Source: an uncultured Desulfobacteraceae bacterium
GTDB taxonomy: Bacteria > Desulfobacterota > Desulfobacteria > Desulfobacterales > UBA5852
Direction: 5' to 3'
DNA: 64,000 nt
Assembly: GCA_913060875.1 (NCBI GenBank)
Contig: CAJXSL010000002.1
Location: forward strand, 124,001 to 188,000
Positions within the stretch are counted from its first letter, which is position 1; every line of letters starts with the position of its first letter. This document shows positions 19,236 to 28,139 of this stretch, piece after piece. The notes beneath the pieces are model-generated. The model saw nothing but the letters and a program-made list of their open reading frames with translations. It was not told where the DNA came from and made no database searches. A program made the translations under genes and the position numbers.

Positions 19236-19766
19236 ATGATCACCGTTAGCCGACTGGCCGGGCAATTTGACCTGTCCCGCAGCACCTTGCTTTATTATGA
19301 CCGCATCGGCCTTTTGAGACCCTCGGGCCGCAGCCCGTCCAACTATCGGCTTTACACGGCAGCCGATCAACAACGGCTGGAAAAAATCTGCCACTACCGG
19401 GGAATGGGGCTGTCCCTCAAAGCGATTCAACGCATTCTCGATGCTTCGGATGAGACGACCGGTGCCGCCCTGGAACAGCGCCTGCTGGAAATCGAGGGGC
19501 AAATCGAGGTTCTTCGCCGCCAGCAGGACGTCATCCGCAGCGTTTTGGGCAGCCCGGCCCTGACTAACTTGCCTGCGGGGATGAATCGCAAGAAATGGAC
19601 CGCCCTGCTGCGGGCCGCCGGTATGAGCGACCAGGATATGCTCCAGTGGCACATCGAATTCGAGCGCCTGTTTCCGGAAGACCATCACACATTTCTGGAA
19701 TCCCTGGGCATTCCGCCCCGGGAAATCGATGCCATCCGCGCTTTTTCGCGACAGGATAAGGATTGA
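19236..19766 (+). CDS. MerR-family transcriptional regulator
   Basis: A 176-residue regulator. Residues 1-70 are the winged helix MITVSRLAGQFDLSRSTLLY, YYDRIGLLRPSGRSPSNYRL, and the wing and dimer helix LSLKAIQRIL. Residues about 80-115 form the dimerisation coiled coil. The C-terminal part contains no Cys cluster, so it is not a metal sensor of the classic type and may sense an organic ligand. Direct neighbours are the SRPBCC gene upstream and a flavodoxin remnant downstream. Confidence 0.85.
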   Translation: MITVSRLAGQFDLSRSTLLYYDRIGLLRPSGRSPSNYRLYTAADQQRLEKICHYRGMGLSLKAIQRILDASDETTGAALEQRLLEIEGQIEVLRRQQDVIRSVLGSPALTNLPAGMNRKKWTALLRAAGMSDQDMLQWHIEFERLFPEDHHTFLESLGIPPREIDAIRAFSRQDKD

Positions 19767-19845
19767 GGGATGCGGCCCTAGCCGATTTATCGGATATCGG
19801 CGCGCCTAACATCTCAGCACGCCATGCACGCTGCCCGGTCCCCTA

Positions 19846-20061
19846 TCAGCCATCTGTTTCCCGGGTTTTATCATCCGGGGCGCCGACATATGCCGTGCCG
19901 TAGTGCCCGGTGGCTTCCATGGGGTCGCCGACGAGGATCATCCCCTAAATCATCAGGGCCTGGATGATGGAGAACATGGTGGTATCCTTGCCGCCGGCGG
20001 CATCCCCCGCCGTGGCAAAAACCCCTCCGGCCTTGTTTTCCATTCCCGTCCTAATGCTTCC
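19846..20061 (-). pseudogene. Flavodoxin-family remnant with in-frame TAG
   Basis: On the minus strand the frame reads MENKAGGVFATAGDAAGGKD, TTMFSIIQALMI, stop (TAG, complement of 19945-19947), GMILVGDPMEATGHYGTAYV, GAPDDKTRETDG, stop at 19846. This matches the C-terminal half of flavodoxin/WrbA-like proteins, where the stop position is normally Tyr (MIYGM). The N-terminal FMN-binding half is not present; the sequence to the right belongs to the start of the next plus-strand gene. It is a decayed fragment. Confidence 0.7.
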
Positions 20062-20116
20062 GACAAAACCGCCGATAAAAATTTCAGGAAGAATTCCTAA
20101 TACAATGGAGGTCAGA

Positions 20117-20992
20117 ATGACTGCTGCGATTGCACCACCCCATACCCTTGAGTCTTATCCGTCCCCCCCCACCCGCCTTGCGGGCCGGGAAATCGAAGCT
20201 ACCCATAGCCTGCACCTGGCAGCCGTTTCGGAATCCCGCCAGGATATTGTCTTGCACACCAGGGAGGGCGATACCGTCACACTTTCAATGGACAGGGAAA
20301 CCGTGGCCGTCTATGGCCGCGACGCCCGCCTGGCCATCAGCCAGCGGTATTTGGCCAATGCCGAAGTGGATCTTTTGGCCGAAAAGCATCTGGCCGGTGA
20401 GCATCAGGAATGGTTCGGCCTGGAAACAAACCGGGAGATAAGCCTATCCATTGAAGGAGACCTCAGCGAGGATGAGATGCGGGATATCCGCAAAGCCCTG
20501 CACCGCATCGACCGGTTGATCGGACGATCGTTCGGGGCCGCTTCCGGTGCTTCCGGTCATGGTATGGCGAACCGCCAGGCCGGCCTGGCCGGGTTGAACA
20601 CCCTATCCGGTATCGAAGTGGATATCCAGCATTCCCGAACGATTGTGGCGTCCCGTGCCACGAGCATTTCCAGTACGACCTACGGCGCTGACGGGCGGTC
20701 GGTCGCCGTCCCCGGGCAGCCGTCTGAGAGTACGGCGCCGCTATGGCAGGCGGCCGCTGATGAAGCCACCGGCATTGTAGAAGAAACCGGTATCGACCCG
20801 GACCATTTTATCGATCCATTAGGCGACCTGTTCGATCACTGGCGCCAGAACATGCCGCAAAAAGCTGAGGGTTCCCGGACACTTTTAGAGATGATGGCAG
20901 CGACTGTCATGGATCGGCTGGAAACGATGCACGCAACGCATCGCCACATGGACCATCAGGTCAATCTTCCGAGGCCTGATGAATGTCGATGA
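20117..20992 (+). CDS. Hypothetical protein
   Basis: A 291-residue protein not assigned to a family. It has beta-rich N-terminal sequence (SRQDIVLHTREGDTVTLSMD), then an acidic helix-loop SIEGDLSEDEMRDIRKALHR and a Ser/Thr/Gly-rich middle, and ends in a helical segment (LLEMMAATVMDRLETMHATH). No signal peptide or membrane segment. The ATG at 20117 has GGAGGT close upstream. Its last 32 bp overlap the 3' end of the convergent kinase-like gene. Confidence 0.6.
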   Translation: MTAAIAPPHTLESYPSPPTRLAGREIEATHSLHLAAVSESRQDIVLHTREGDTVTLSMDRETVAVYGRDARLAISQRYLANAEVDLLAEKHLAGEHQEWFGLETNREISLSIEGDLSEDEMRDIRKALHRIDRLIGRSFGAASGASGHGMANRQAGLAGLNTLSGIEVDIQHSRTIVASRATSISSTTYGADGRSVAVPGQPSESTAPLWQAAADEATGIVEETGIDPDHFIDPLGDLFDHWRQNMPQKAEGSRTLLEMMAATVMDRLETMHATHRHMDHQVNLPRPDECR

Positions 20993-21818
20993 TCTTGGCA
21001 TGCCGTCCGTAGTCCACCGTTTTGTAGCGGGTGATTTTCTGTAGTTTGCCGGTGATGTCGGCGATGCGTTCCACCTGCTCGAGGACCTGCTCAGCGAGCT
21101 TATGGTGGGCATCGCCTTCATTCAGCTCGACCATCATGAGCTCGGCATAGCCCGAAATCACCTGGAGGGGCTGGTTCAACTCGTGGCACACCGCACCGGC
21201 GGTCTCCAGGACACCCTGGAATTTTTCCTTCTGGGCCCTGTCCCGAGCCGCGTGATTTTTCTCGGTGAGATCCTGCATCATACCAACGCTGCCGCCATTT
21301 TCCTTTCCGTCGCCGGCCACCCTGGCAATCGTGAAAAGGAAATCGCGGCGGCGGCCGTCCGCACATGGAATTTCCGCCTCAAAGGCGCGGGCGTTCACGC
21401 CGCTGCGCTTCAGGCAGGCCACCAGATCATCCGGTACTTCCGGGCTCAGTTCCTCAGCCTGGCGCCCAATGATATGATCTCTTGTCAGGCCCAGGATGTT
21501 TTGGGCAAAAGCCTGGTTGCAGCCCCGGAAAGTGCCGCCGGCGTCCTTGAAAAAAATGGGACTGGGGATGGTGTTGATGAGGGTATCCATCAGGCGCAAA
21601 TAGCCCCGCAGGTTCTCTTCGGTACGCTGCCGAAGATCGGACTCGTCTTTATGGTGACACTCAAGGTTTTGATAATATTTGTGTTTGGATTGAGCGGTAT
21701 GGCTCAATCGCTTAAGTCTCGCCTGCAGACGAAGCGTCTGCTGAAACAACAACAAGGCAACGGCTGTCAGCAAAAGAACCAGCAAGCCTAGCACCCAGGC
21801 ATTCATCGTCATACCCAT
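20961..21818 (-). CDS. Membrane-anchored PAS-HisKA protein without an ATPase domain
   Basis: A 285-residue protein: one N-terminal membrane segment (NAWVLGLLVLLLTAVALLLF), a coiled linker, a PAS domain (IPSPIFFKDAGGTFRGCNQA to VGMMQDLTEKN), and a HisKA-type helix pair with GAVCHELNQPLQVISGYAEL. It then ends in KIIDIHQASED with no N, G1 or G2 box, so it cannot phosphorylate itself. It may be phosphorylated by another kinase or act as a scaffold or phosphatase. The ATG at 21818 puts the membrane anchor at the N-terminus; an ATG at 21902 is possible. Confidence 0.75.
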   Translation of the reverse strand: MGMTMNAWVLGLLVLLLTAVALLLFQQTLRLQARLKRLSHTAQSKHKYYQNLECHHKDESDLRQRTEENLRGYLRLMDTLINTIPSPIFFKDAGGTFRGCNQAFAQNILGLTRDHIIGRQAEELSPEVPDDLVACLKRSGVNARAFEAEIPCADGRRRDFLFTIARVAGDGKENGGSVGMMQDLTEKNHAARDRAQKEKFQGVLETAGAVCHELNQPLQVISGYAELMMVELNEGDAHHKLAEQVLEQVERIADITGKLQKITRYKTVDYGRHAKIIDIHQASED

Positions 21819-22015
21819 TTCACATCGGTTGTTGTTGGTAACCATAGGCGGCCGGTTTGCATGTGCCGCGAAGGTCCGGAAATGTCGCACCATGGCTATC
21901 AAAACGCAGCCGCCTTGTAAACCAAATGAAATTTCAATGCCAAGGCGGGACGACCCGGCGTCGCTCCCGCCTGGGCCGTTTGCGGCGGACGTTCATCTGG
22001 GGTTTGAGGGGCGGG

Positions 22016-24526
22016 TCAGCGGGGCCGCACCCGCGCCGTCGGCGTGGCCTGCAGGGGGTCGTCCGGCCAGTAATGTTTGGGATAACGCCCCTTCAATTCT
22101 TTTTTGACGGCGGCATAGCTGTTGTCCCAAAACCCGGCCAGATCCTGCGTAATCTGGGCCGGACGCCCGGCCGGGGACAGCAGATGGAGCCGCAGGGGCT
22201 GACGTCCTCCGGCAATGGCCGGCGTATCGCGGGCGCCGAACATCTCCTGGATGCGCACCGCCAGAACCGGGATTTCACCACGATAATCGATGGGACGCCG
22301 GGATCCGCTCGGAACCACCAGGTGAGTAGGGGCCAGTTCGTCCATCCGCTGCCGCTGGGGCCAGGGCAGCAGGGTGTTCAAAGCCGCGGACAAATCCACC
22401 CGACGCAGCTCCTTGAGGCGGATGCAGCCTTCAACAAACGGCCCCAGCCAAGATTCCAGATTGTCCATCAAGCCGTCGTCGGAAACATCCGGCCACATGT
22501 CATCGTCTTTCATGACCCGGCGCAAGAACATGATCCGTGCCTGCCAGGTCCGCAATCCCTTGGTCCATGGCAGGCAGTCCAGTCCGGCCATTCGTATGCC
22601 TTTCAACAGGGCGTGCGTCAGGCTTGCCCCCACCACACGGTCCAGCGGCTCGGTTTTGAGACACAGGACGCCCAGCATCAGTTGCCGTTGCACCTGAACC
22701 GCCTCCCGGCCGACGTCCCACGCCACCCGTTCGATCCATTGCATCCGGGATGCAAAGTGGGTGTAAAGATCGGCAACATCAATTGCCGCCCCCTGGAAAA
22801 TCCGCGCTTCCCGGCGTTCGCCGTCCAGGGTCGCCGCCACCAGGTAATCGACGGCCGCCAGCGGCTCCAACGGATCCAAAAAAGCCCCGCGGCCGCCGGA
22901 TAAACGGAAACGCCCCTGACCGCCCGGTCTCCTCTGGGCAATACGGTCAGGAAAAGCCCATGCCAGTAAAATGCCTGCCATCCGGCGGTCGTCGCAATGG
23001 TCATGGCAGTCCAGGCGCCGGCCTAAATCGTGCGCCACCCGCAAAACCCTGCGGCAGGCCGCACGATCCAATGGCCCGGCCGGGCCCGGGGGATATCCAT
23101 CCTGGCGGCAAGCGGCCATTATCTCCAGACGGGTATGCAAGTCGGCATCGCGTTCCTCCCGGCCGGGCCACAAAATGTCCCGCTCGCTCAGCAGGGCAGC
23201 CAGATCACAGGCCAGAGCGCCGACCCCTTCCGCCATGGCCAAAAGGACCATGTGGGCCAGACGGGGATGCAGAGGCAACGCCGCCATTTGCCGGCCATGG
23301 GGTGTGATGCGGCCTCCGGGATCGAACGCCGCCAGGTCCGTCAGGAGACGATGGGCCTGTTGCAGGGCCGCTTCCGGGGGCGGATCGAGCCATTGAAGCT
23401 GTCGGGCATCCCGGACGCCCCATATGGCCAGCTCCAGCACCAAGGGCGCCAAATCGGCCTCCAAAATGGCAGGCCGCGCATGGGCGCTCAGTCCGTTGTG
23501 ATGTTCGCGGGACCACAGTCGATAACAGCGCCCCGGCCCCAGACGACCGGCCCGTCCCCGCCGTTGATCAGCCGAGGCCCGCGTCACGGGCAGGGTCACG
23601 AGTCGGCTCATCCCGCTGCCGGCATCAAATCGGGGGGTCCGGCTCAGGCCGCTGTCCACGACAACGCGAATGCCTTCGATGGTCAGACTGGTTTCGGCAA
23701 TGGACGTGGCCAGAACGATTTTGGACCGACCGGGCCCGGTCGGTGCGATGGCTTGCTGCTGCTGCTCACGGGACAGGTTTCCGTACAACGGGGCGACACG
23801 CCAATCCGGTCCGAGCCCGGCCATTTCCAGTTGGCGGGCCACCCGCCGGATTTCTGAAGCCCCGGGCAGAAAGACGAGTATGCTGCCCTCACCCTGTGCG
23901 GCCGTCTCTATAATGGTTGCCGTAACCGCCTTCAACACGGGTTGGTTCGGTTGTCGCGAACGATAAATGGTTTCCACCGGAAAAGATCGCCCGGAGCAGG
24001 TCAAAACCGGCGCCCGGCCCAGCAACCGTGCCACCGGGGCCGCATCGAGGGTGGCCGACATGACCAAAAGCCGCAGGTCCTCGTTAAGGGCACCCCGGAT
24101 GTCGAGGCAGAGGGCCAGGGCCAGATCCGCCTCGAGGCTGCGCTCGTGGTATTCGTCCAGAATGACCAGGCCCACACCGTCAAGGGTCGGATCTTTTTGC
24201 AGACGGCGTGTCAGCACCCCTTCGGTCACCACTTCGATTCGGCTGTGGGGCCCCACCCGGCTGTCCATGCGCATCCGGTATCCCACCGTCCGGCCCACCG
24301 GCTCTTTCAGCATGTCGGCCATGCGATAGGCGGCCGCACGGGTGGCCAGCCGGCGCGGCTCGAGCATCATTATTTTGCGATCTTGCAACCAAGGGGCATC
24401 CATCAGGGCCAGGGGCACACCGGTGGTTTTCCCGGCCCCCGGGGGGGCCTGGAGAACAGCAGCCGTATTCTGGTGGAGGGTTTCGCGCAGGGAATCGATG
24501 ATTGCGTCAATCGGCAGGGCGTCCAT
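22016..24526 (-). CDS. hrpB: ATP-dependent helicase HrpB
   Basis: An 836-residue DEAH-type helicase. Motif I is APPGAGKTTGVPLALM, motif II is the family variant DEYH in ILDEYHERSLEADLALALCL, motif III is VMSATLDAAPV and motif VI is QRRGRAGRLGPGRCYRLW. The long C-terminal region typical of HrpB is complete. Its biochemical role in bacteria is poorly defined. Monocistronic on the minus strand. Confidence 0.94.
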   Translation of the reverse strand: MDALPIDAIIDSLRETLHQNTAAVLQAPPGAGKTTGVPLALMDAPWLQDRKIMMLEPRRLATRAAAYRMADMLKEPVGRTVGYRMRMDSRVGPHSRIEVVTEGVLTRRLQKDPTLDGVGLVILDEYHERSLEADLALALCLDIRGALNEDLRLLVMSATLDAAPVARLLGRAPVLTCSGRSFPVETIYRSRQPNQPVLKAVTATIIETAAQGEGSILVFLPGASEIRRVARQLEMAGLGPDWRVAPLYGNLSREQQQQAIAPTGPGRSKIVLATSIAETSLTIEGIRVVVDSGLSRTPRFDAGSGMSRLVTLPVTRASADQRRGRAGRLGPGRCYRLWSREHHNGLSAHARPAILEADLAPLVLELAIWGVRDARQLQWLDPPPEAALQQAHRLLTDLAAFDPGGRITPHGRQMAALPLHPRLAHMVLLAMAEGVGALACDLAALLSERDILWPGREERDADLHTRLEIMAACRQDGYPPGPAGPLDRAACRRVLRVAHDLGRRLDCHDHCDDRRMAGILLAWAFPDRIAQRRPGGQGRFRLSGGRGAFLDPLEPLAAVDYLVAATLDGERREARIFQGAAIDVADLYTHFASRMQWIERVAWDVGREAVQVQRQLMLGVLCLKTEPLDRVVGASLTHALLKGIRMAGLDCLPWTKGLRTWQARIMFLRRVMKDDDMWPDVSDDGLMDNLESWLGPFVEGCIRLKELRRVDLSAALNTLLPWPQRQRMDELAPTHLVVPSGSRRPIDYRGEIPVLAVRIQEMFGARDTPAIAGGRQPLRLHLLSPAGRPAQITQDLAGFWDNSYAAVKKELKGRYPKHYWPDDPLQATPTARVRPR

Positions 24527-24629
24527 CAGATTCTATCTCACCGGCGCGGTTGGGCATGGAGAATTGAACATAACCGGGGTATCCGGACCAAAACCGTTTT
24601 CGAAGGCATGATCGCAAAAAGAAATATTG

Positions 24630-25229
24630 TCACGGGGCAAGTTTTTCCAGTTCGATGACGCACCATTCCAGATCCGGTCGCACATTGATGTCGGCCACAT
24701 GGATGGCCCGCAAGATCCCCGCCTTGTCGATGACAAAGAGCGCGCGTTCCGAAACGCCATCGGAACGAAGGACACCATAGCGATCGGCCACTTTCCCATG
24801 GGGCCAGAAATCCGAAAGCACAGGGAACCACAGGTCGCCCATCTGTCGGGTCCAGGCGTACAAGGTGGGAATATTGTCCACCGTTATCCCGAGCAGGATG
24901 GCCTCGTTGTCTTCAAACAGGCTCTGGACAATATTGTACCCCGGCCACTGATCGGAGCAAACCGGTGTCCAGGCCGCCGGCACGAAGGAAATAACGACAT
25001 TTTTCCGGCCCCTAAACTGCCGGAGGGTAACTGTCTCGCCGGTTACCGACGGCAGGGAAAAATCCGGAGCGTTCTCCCCCACCTTGACTTTCAGGGTGCT
25101 GTCAATCGGTTTGAGTTGTCCGGGATCGAAAATGTCCGCCTTGACTGGTTCGGAGAAACCCCATGCCGTCCCACAGCCCCCGAGACAAAGGAGTAAGCTG
25201 ATCCAGAGCACACGCCTAACCGTTCGCAT
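24630..25229 (-). CDS. Exported AhpC/TSA-type peroxiredoxin
   Basis: A 199-residue thioredoxin-fold protein with an N-terminal signal sequence that contains a lipobox-like LLCLGGCG. The peroxidatic site follows the P-x3-T-x2-C rule in SFVPAAWTPVCSDQWPG. The mature domain begins with VGENAPDFSLPSVTGETVTL. No resolving Cys in the usual C-terminal place is obvious, which suggests a 1-Cys or atypical type. The ATG at 25229 has CAGGAGA upstream; a longer frame lacks a site. It likely reduces peroxides outside the cytoplasm. Confidence 0.85.
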   Translation of the reverse strand: MRTVRRVLWISLLLCLGGCGTAWGFSEPVKADIFDPGQLKPIDSTLKVKVGENAPDFSLPSVTGETVTLRQFRGRKNVVISFVPAAWTPVCSDQWPGYNIVQSLFEDNEAILLGITVDNIPTLYAWTRQMGDLWFPVLSDFWPHGKVADRYGVLRSDGVSERALFVIDKAGILRAIHVADINVRPDLEWCVIELEKLAP

Positions 25230-25533
25230 GAAGATCTCCTGTCGTATTAGCCCGGATATATACATTATTGATATATTAACATAAATTTTATTTTAAAAAA
25301 TTTCATGAAATATTCGGGTTAGGTCACCGGGGTCTGTTGGCCTGTATGGCAAAAAATATCAGGAAGAATTTGGCCCTCCGTTTTGGGTAGTCCATGACAC
25401 GATCTTTTGCAATCCCGCAACGCTTGGAAGCGCAACCCCGGCGTGTCAGCCGGACGACGGGGGATTTGCCCGCCATGATGATATCTGTTAAAAGGCACCA
25501 ACATCCCCCAGACCGAACCGAAAGTGATCGCCC
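25230..25533. other. Intergenic region with a TAACCCGAA repeat end
   Basis: 304 bp between divergent genes. An A/T-rich stretch (25240-25300) is followed by TTTCATGAAATATTCGGGTTA at 25301-25321, the terminal sequence of the 262-bp repeat family. Nothing else was recognised. Confidence 0.5.
25301..25321. repeat. Terminal end of the TAACCCGAA repeat family
   Basis: TTTCATGAAATATTCGGGTTA is the same as the outer end of the copies at 28071-28102 and 63068-63328. Only this end is recognisable here. Confidence 0.6.
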
Positions 25534-26022
25534 ATGAAGGAAGAATATCATACGCTGACCATGCTGGTGGAAAACGAACCAGGGGTGACCGCCCGGGTTT
25601 CAGGCCTCTTTGCCAGCCGGAATTACAACATTGAAACCATTTGCGGGGCCCCCACGGCCAATCCCCGCATGTCCCGCATCACGATCACCACCCGGACAAA
25701 CCCGGATCAGCTGGAACAGATCATGAAACAATTGCGTCGCCTGGTCAATGTCATCAAGGTGCGCGACATGACCGGAGAGGCATCCGTGCGGCGGGAAATG
25801 GCCCTTATCTGCGTCAAGGCCGATCCCGCGGAGCGACCCGAAATCCGCAGCATCGTGGAAACCTTTCGCGCTCGCATCGTCGATACCGGCAAAACCCACT
25901 ATATTATTGAAGCCACGGGGGGCCAGGAAAAAATCAATGCGCTGACCCGCCTGCTGGAACCCATGGGCATCAAAAAACTGGCCCGCTCCGGCATCCTGGC
26001 CTTATACCGCGAAACCGAGTAA
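25534..26022 (+). CDS. ilvN: Acetolactate synthase small (regulatory) subunit
   Basis: A 162-residue regulatory subunit for the first step of branched-chain amino acid synthesis. The N-terminal ACT domain reads YHTLTMLVENEPGVTARVSG and LFASRNYNIETICGAP, the usual valine-binding fold. The C-terminal domain (ALICVKADPAERPEIRSIVE to ILALYRETE) is complete. No large-subunit gene is next to it. A rho-independent-type hairpin follows at 26056. Confidence 0.94.
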   Translation: MKEEYHTLTMLVENEPGVTARVSGLFASRNYNIETICGAPTANPRMSRITITTRTNPDQLEQIMKQLRRLVNVIKVRDMTGEASVRREMALICVKADPAERPEIRSIVETFRARIVDTGKTHYIIEATGGQEKINALTRLLEPMGIKKLARSGILALYRETE

Positions 26023-26352
26023 AGCAGATCCCGCAGAGCGGGAGGTTTCAGGTAGCCCCCTCGAAGGGGGTTTGAAATGGTTTGCGGTTTTTGGTTTTCC
26101 CATTGTCCCGCGCCGAGCATCGGCGGGGCGGACGGATTAAAGCGCGCGGCCTGTTTATCCGCCGAAGGTTGACCGCAGGCGGGTCTGAACCCGCCATCCA
26201 AGCCGCGCGGCGCCTGCCCCCCATGTCCGATGTCCCCGGATCAAGCCACCCCGTCCGTGTAAAACAATTGTAAAATGCCAGTTGGCCATTTCCCCAATGG
26301 ATGATTTCGCATAGAACGGCACCACCTTAGACCGCATACAAAGGGGAATACC
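26023..26352. other. Intergenic region after ilvN
   Basis: 330 bp. It contains the terminator at 26056-26073 and otherwise no repeat or recognised gene. Confidence 0.4.
26056..26073 (+). terminator. Intrinsic terminator after ilvN
   Basis: CCCCCT-CGA-AGGGGG is a perfect 6-bp GC hairpin with a 3-nt loop, followed by TTT. It lies 33 bp after the ilvN stop. Confidence 0.65.
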
Positions 26353-26964
26353 ATGACCATACATGAAACCATCATCATTCGAACCTTCATGCGCGGACTG
26401 GCCTGGCTCATCTTGAAAGGAACCGGGTGGAAGGCGGAAGGCGCCCGACCGGAAGCGGACCGCTACGTTATCATCGCAGCCCCGCACACATCCAACTGGG
26501 ATTTCATTTATACCCTCTGTTTTGCCTTTATTTACCGGATTCGCCCCCAGATCATGATGAAAGATGCCTGGTTCCGCTGGCCGTTAGGGCCCTTGTTCCG
26601 CTGGCTGGGGGCCCTGCCCATCGACCGGAGCCGCTCCCGCAACGTGGTGGCCCAATCCATCGAGGCGTTTCAGAACCATGAGCGCATGGTGCTGGTGGTG
26701 CCGCCCTCGGGCACGCGCCGGCGGGTCCAGTACTGGAAGACCGGATTCTATCACATCGCCAACGGCGCCGGTGTCCCGATTGCGCTGGGTTTTCTGGACT
26801 ACGAGCGCAAAGTCGGCGGTTTCGGTCCGCTGTTTCATCCCACCGGTGATATTGAAAGCGATATGGTGACCATTCGGGAATTCTACGCCCCCATCAGCGG
26901 CAAATATCCCAAGCAGGAGAGCCACGTTCTGGTGCGCCCCGAGTTGAAGCCGCCCTGCGGATAG
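26353..26964 (+). CDS. Lysophospholipid acyltransferase-family protein
   Basis: A 203-residue acyltransferase of the PlsC fold. The HxxxxD catalytic motif is in APHTSNWDFI and the second block is VPPSGTRRRVQYWKTGFYHI, which replaces the usual FPEGTRS with PPSGTR. Further conserved stretches are LFRWLGALPIDRSRSRNVV and GVPIALGFLDY. There is an N-terminal hydrophobic segment (LAWLILK). Substrate unknown. It is convergent with the lactonase-like gene (7 bp apart). Confidence 0.85.
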   Translation: MTIHETIIIRTFMRGLAWLILKGTGWKAEGARPEADRYVIIAAPHTSNWDFIYTLCFAFIYRIRPQIMMKDAWFRWPLGPLFRWLGALPIDRSRSRNVVAQSIEAFQNHERMVLVVPPSGTRRRVQYWKTGFYHIANGAGVPIALGFLDYERKVGGFGPLFHPTGDIESDMVTIREFYAPISGKYPKQESHVLVRPELKPPCG

Positions 26965-26971
26965 AGGCGCT

Positions 26972-27724
26972 TCAGGCCGGAATCGTATCCATGGCAGCAA
27001 ATTTAGGCTCATGCAGCGGGATCAGGATGTCGGCCATGTCTTTCACCTTCCGCATGATATCGTAGGCCCGATAGACATTGACCGGTGTTCCCGGGGGAAT
27101 CACGTCCATCTCCATGGCGCGGATTTCCTTGGGCGGGAAAAAATTCTCTTCGATGACGCAAAACCCGGTAATCACAGCCCGTCCACCCTCTGTGTCGACA
27201 ATGACGCTGAGCCCGCCCTCGGTGTGCACCGGCGTGTGCATCACACGGATTCCCGGCAGCACTTCGCCATCCTCGGCAATGATCCGGACCTGTCCGGCGT
27301 CTTCCACATCTTCGATATAGTCCTCCAGATAACGAAAATCGAGGGGATGGGGATCGTGAATGTGTTCCAGCTCACGCGGATGAACATAGAAAACGGCATT
27401 CCGGCATTTATAGTCGTTTTCACAGTGGTCGTTGTGCAAGTGGGTATGAATCACCACGTCGATATCGTCCGGAGCAAGTCCCCACTTGGCCAAACCTTCC
27501 TCAAACGTGTAAATCCGGCCGCCGATGGCGGCTTCCCGATCCGAGGACCGGATCGGGCTCATCTCCCCGGTGTCCACCAGGACTTTTTTATCGCCCCCCT
27601 CGAGGTACCAGGCATAAATGGGAATGACGTATTCCTTCCCGTATTCATGCTGATATGTCATCATGCCCTTGTCGAACACCTTGGTACCCAATACAATGGG
27701 ATGGATCTTATAGTGCGTTGGCAT
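26972..27724 (-). CDS. Metallo-beta-lactamase-fold hydrolase, AHL-lactonase-like
   Basis: A 250-residue hydrolase with the two-metal motif HxHxDH in VIHTHLHNDHCENDYK, a downstream metal His in VMHTPVHTEGGLSVIV, an Asp-bearing AVITGFCVIEENFF and a terminal His in ILIPLHEPKF. The N-terminal DTGEMSP is also typical of N-acyl homoserine lactonases of the AiiA kind. Quorum-quenching activity is the closest known function, but other lactone substrates are equally possible. The gene stands alone. Confidence 0.8.
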   Translation of the reverse strand: MPTHYKIHPIVLGTKVFDKGMMTYQHEYGKEYVIPIYAWYLEGGDKKVLVDTGEMSPIRSSDREAAIGGRIYTFEEGLAKWGLAPDDIDVVIHTHLHNDHCENDYKCRNAVFYVHPRELEHIHDPHPLDFRYLEDYIEDVEDAGQVRIIAEDGEVLPGIRVMHTPVHTEGGLSVIVDTEGGRAVITGFCVIEENFFPPKEIRAMEMDVIPPGTPVNVYRAYDIMRKVKDMADILIPLHEPKFAAMDTIPA

Positions 27725-27760
27725 AAGCTTTTCACTCCTTTTATCCTAAACCCCTCAGAC

Positions 27761-27915
27761 AACTTAGTGTCCGTCCATAAAGGGTAGATTTTGGTTCCTG
27801 GCAAGGCCCGAGCGCGTTTGCAACCGGAGGAATAGTCCGCTATTGCGAGGATTGAAAACGAGCGAGAACGCCGCCAGGGGCCTAAAGATGCCTTTTATGG
27901 ATGGGCACTACTTAA
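27761..27915. repeat. About 155-bp MITE-like element with imperfect inverted ends
   Basis: The left end AGTGTCCGTCCATAAAGG (27766) faces the right end CCTTTTATGGATGGGCACT (27891-27909), 14 of 18 pairs matching. Parts recur at 63025-63070 (the sequence GCCATTTATGGATGGGCACT and its flank, including AGGGGCC and AAAGATGCC) and at 18520. The body holds no gene. Confidence 0.6.
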
Positions 27916-28070
27916 AACAATTGAAAATCCTCGTCAAACAATCGCGGTCAAGGTCTTTTGTCAGAAGGCTGTAAGGCGGCGCGCTATTGACCCGCCCCGC
28001 GTCCACAGCACGGGGGATTCCCTTGGCATGTATCTGAAGGATTGCCAAATATGAGCAAAAATGCAATTCT

Positions 28071-28102
28071 TAACCCGAACATTTCATGAAACATTCGGGT
28101 TA
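28071..28102. repeat. Solo palindrome of the TAACCCGAA repeat family
   Basis: A 32-bp near-perfect palindrome: TAACCCGAACATTTC faces ATGAAACATTCGGGTTA with a TTTCATGAAA centre. It equals two outer ends of the 262-bp element joined with no body. It lies just before the start of the kinase gene at 28140. Confidence 0.65.
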
Positions 28103-28139
28103 ACCGGAACCAACCCCAACTGAAGAGGAAGGTCCTGTC

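Larger units (their letters stand above)
27725..28139. other. Intergenic region made of two small repeats
   Basis: 415 bp between a minus-strand hydrolase and a plus-strand kinase. It holds the 155-bp repeat at 27761-27915 and the palindrome at 28071-28102, and otherwise no coding sequence. A promoter for the kinase is not obvious. Confidence 0.5.

Noticed and set aside
19945-19947. TAG read as pyrrolysine
   Set aside because: The frame has no start or FMN-binding half, and the position is Tyr in relatives; decay is simpler.
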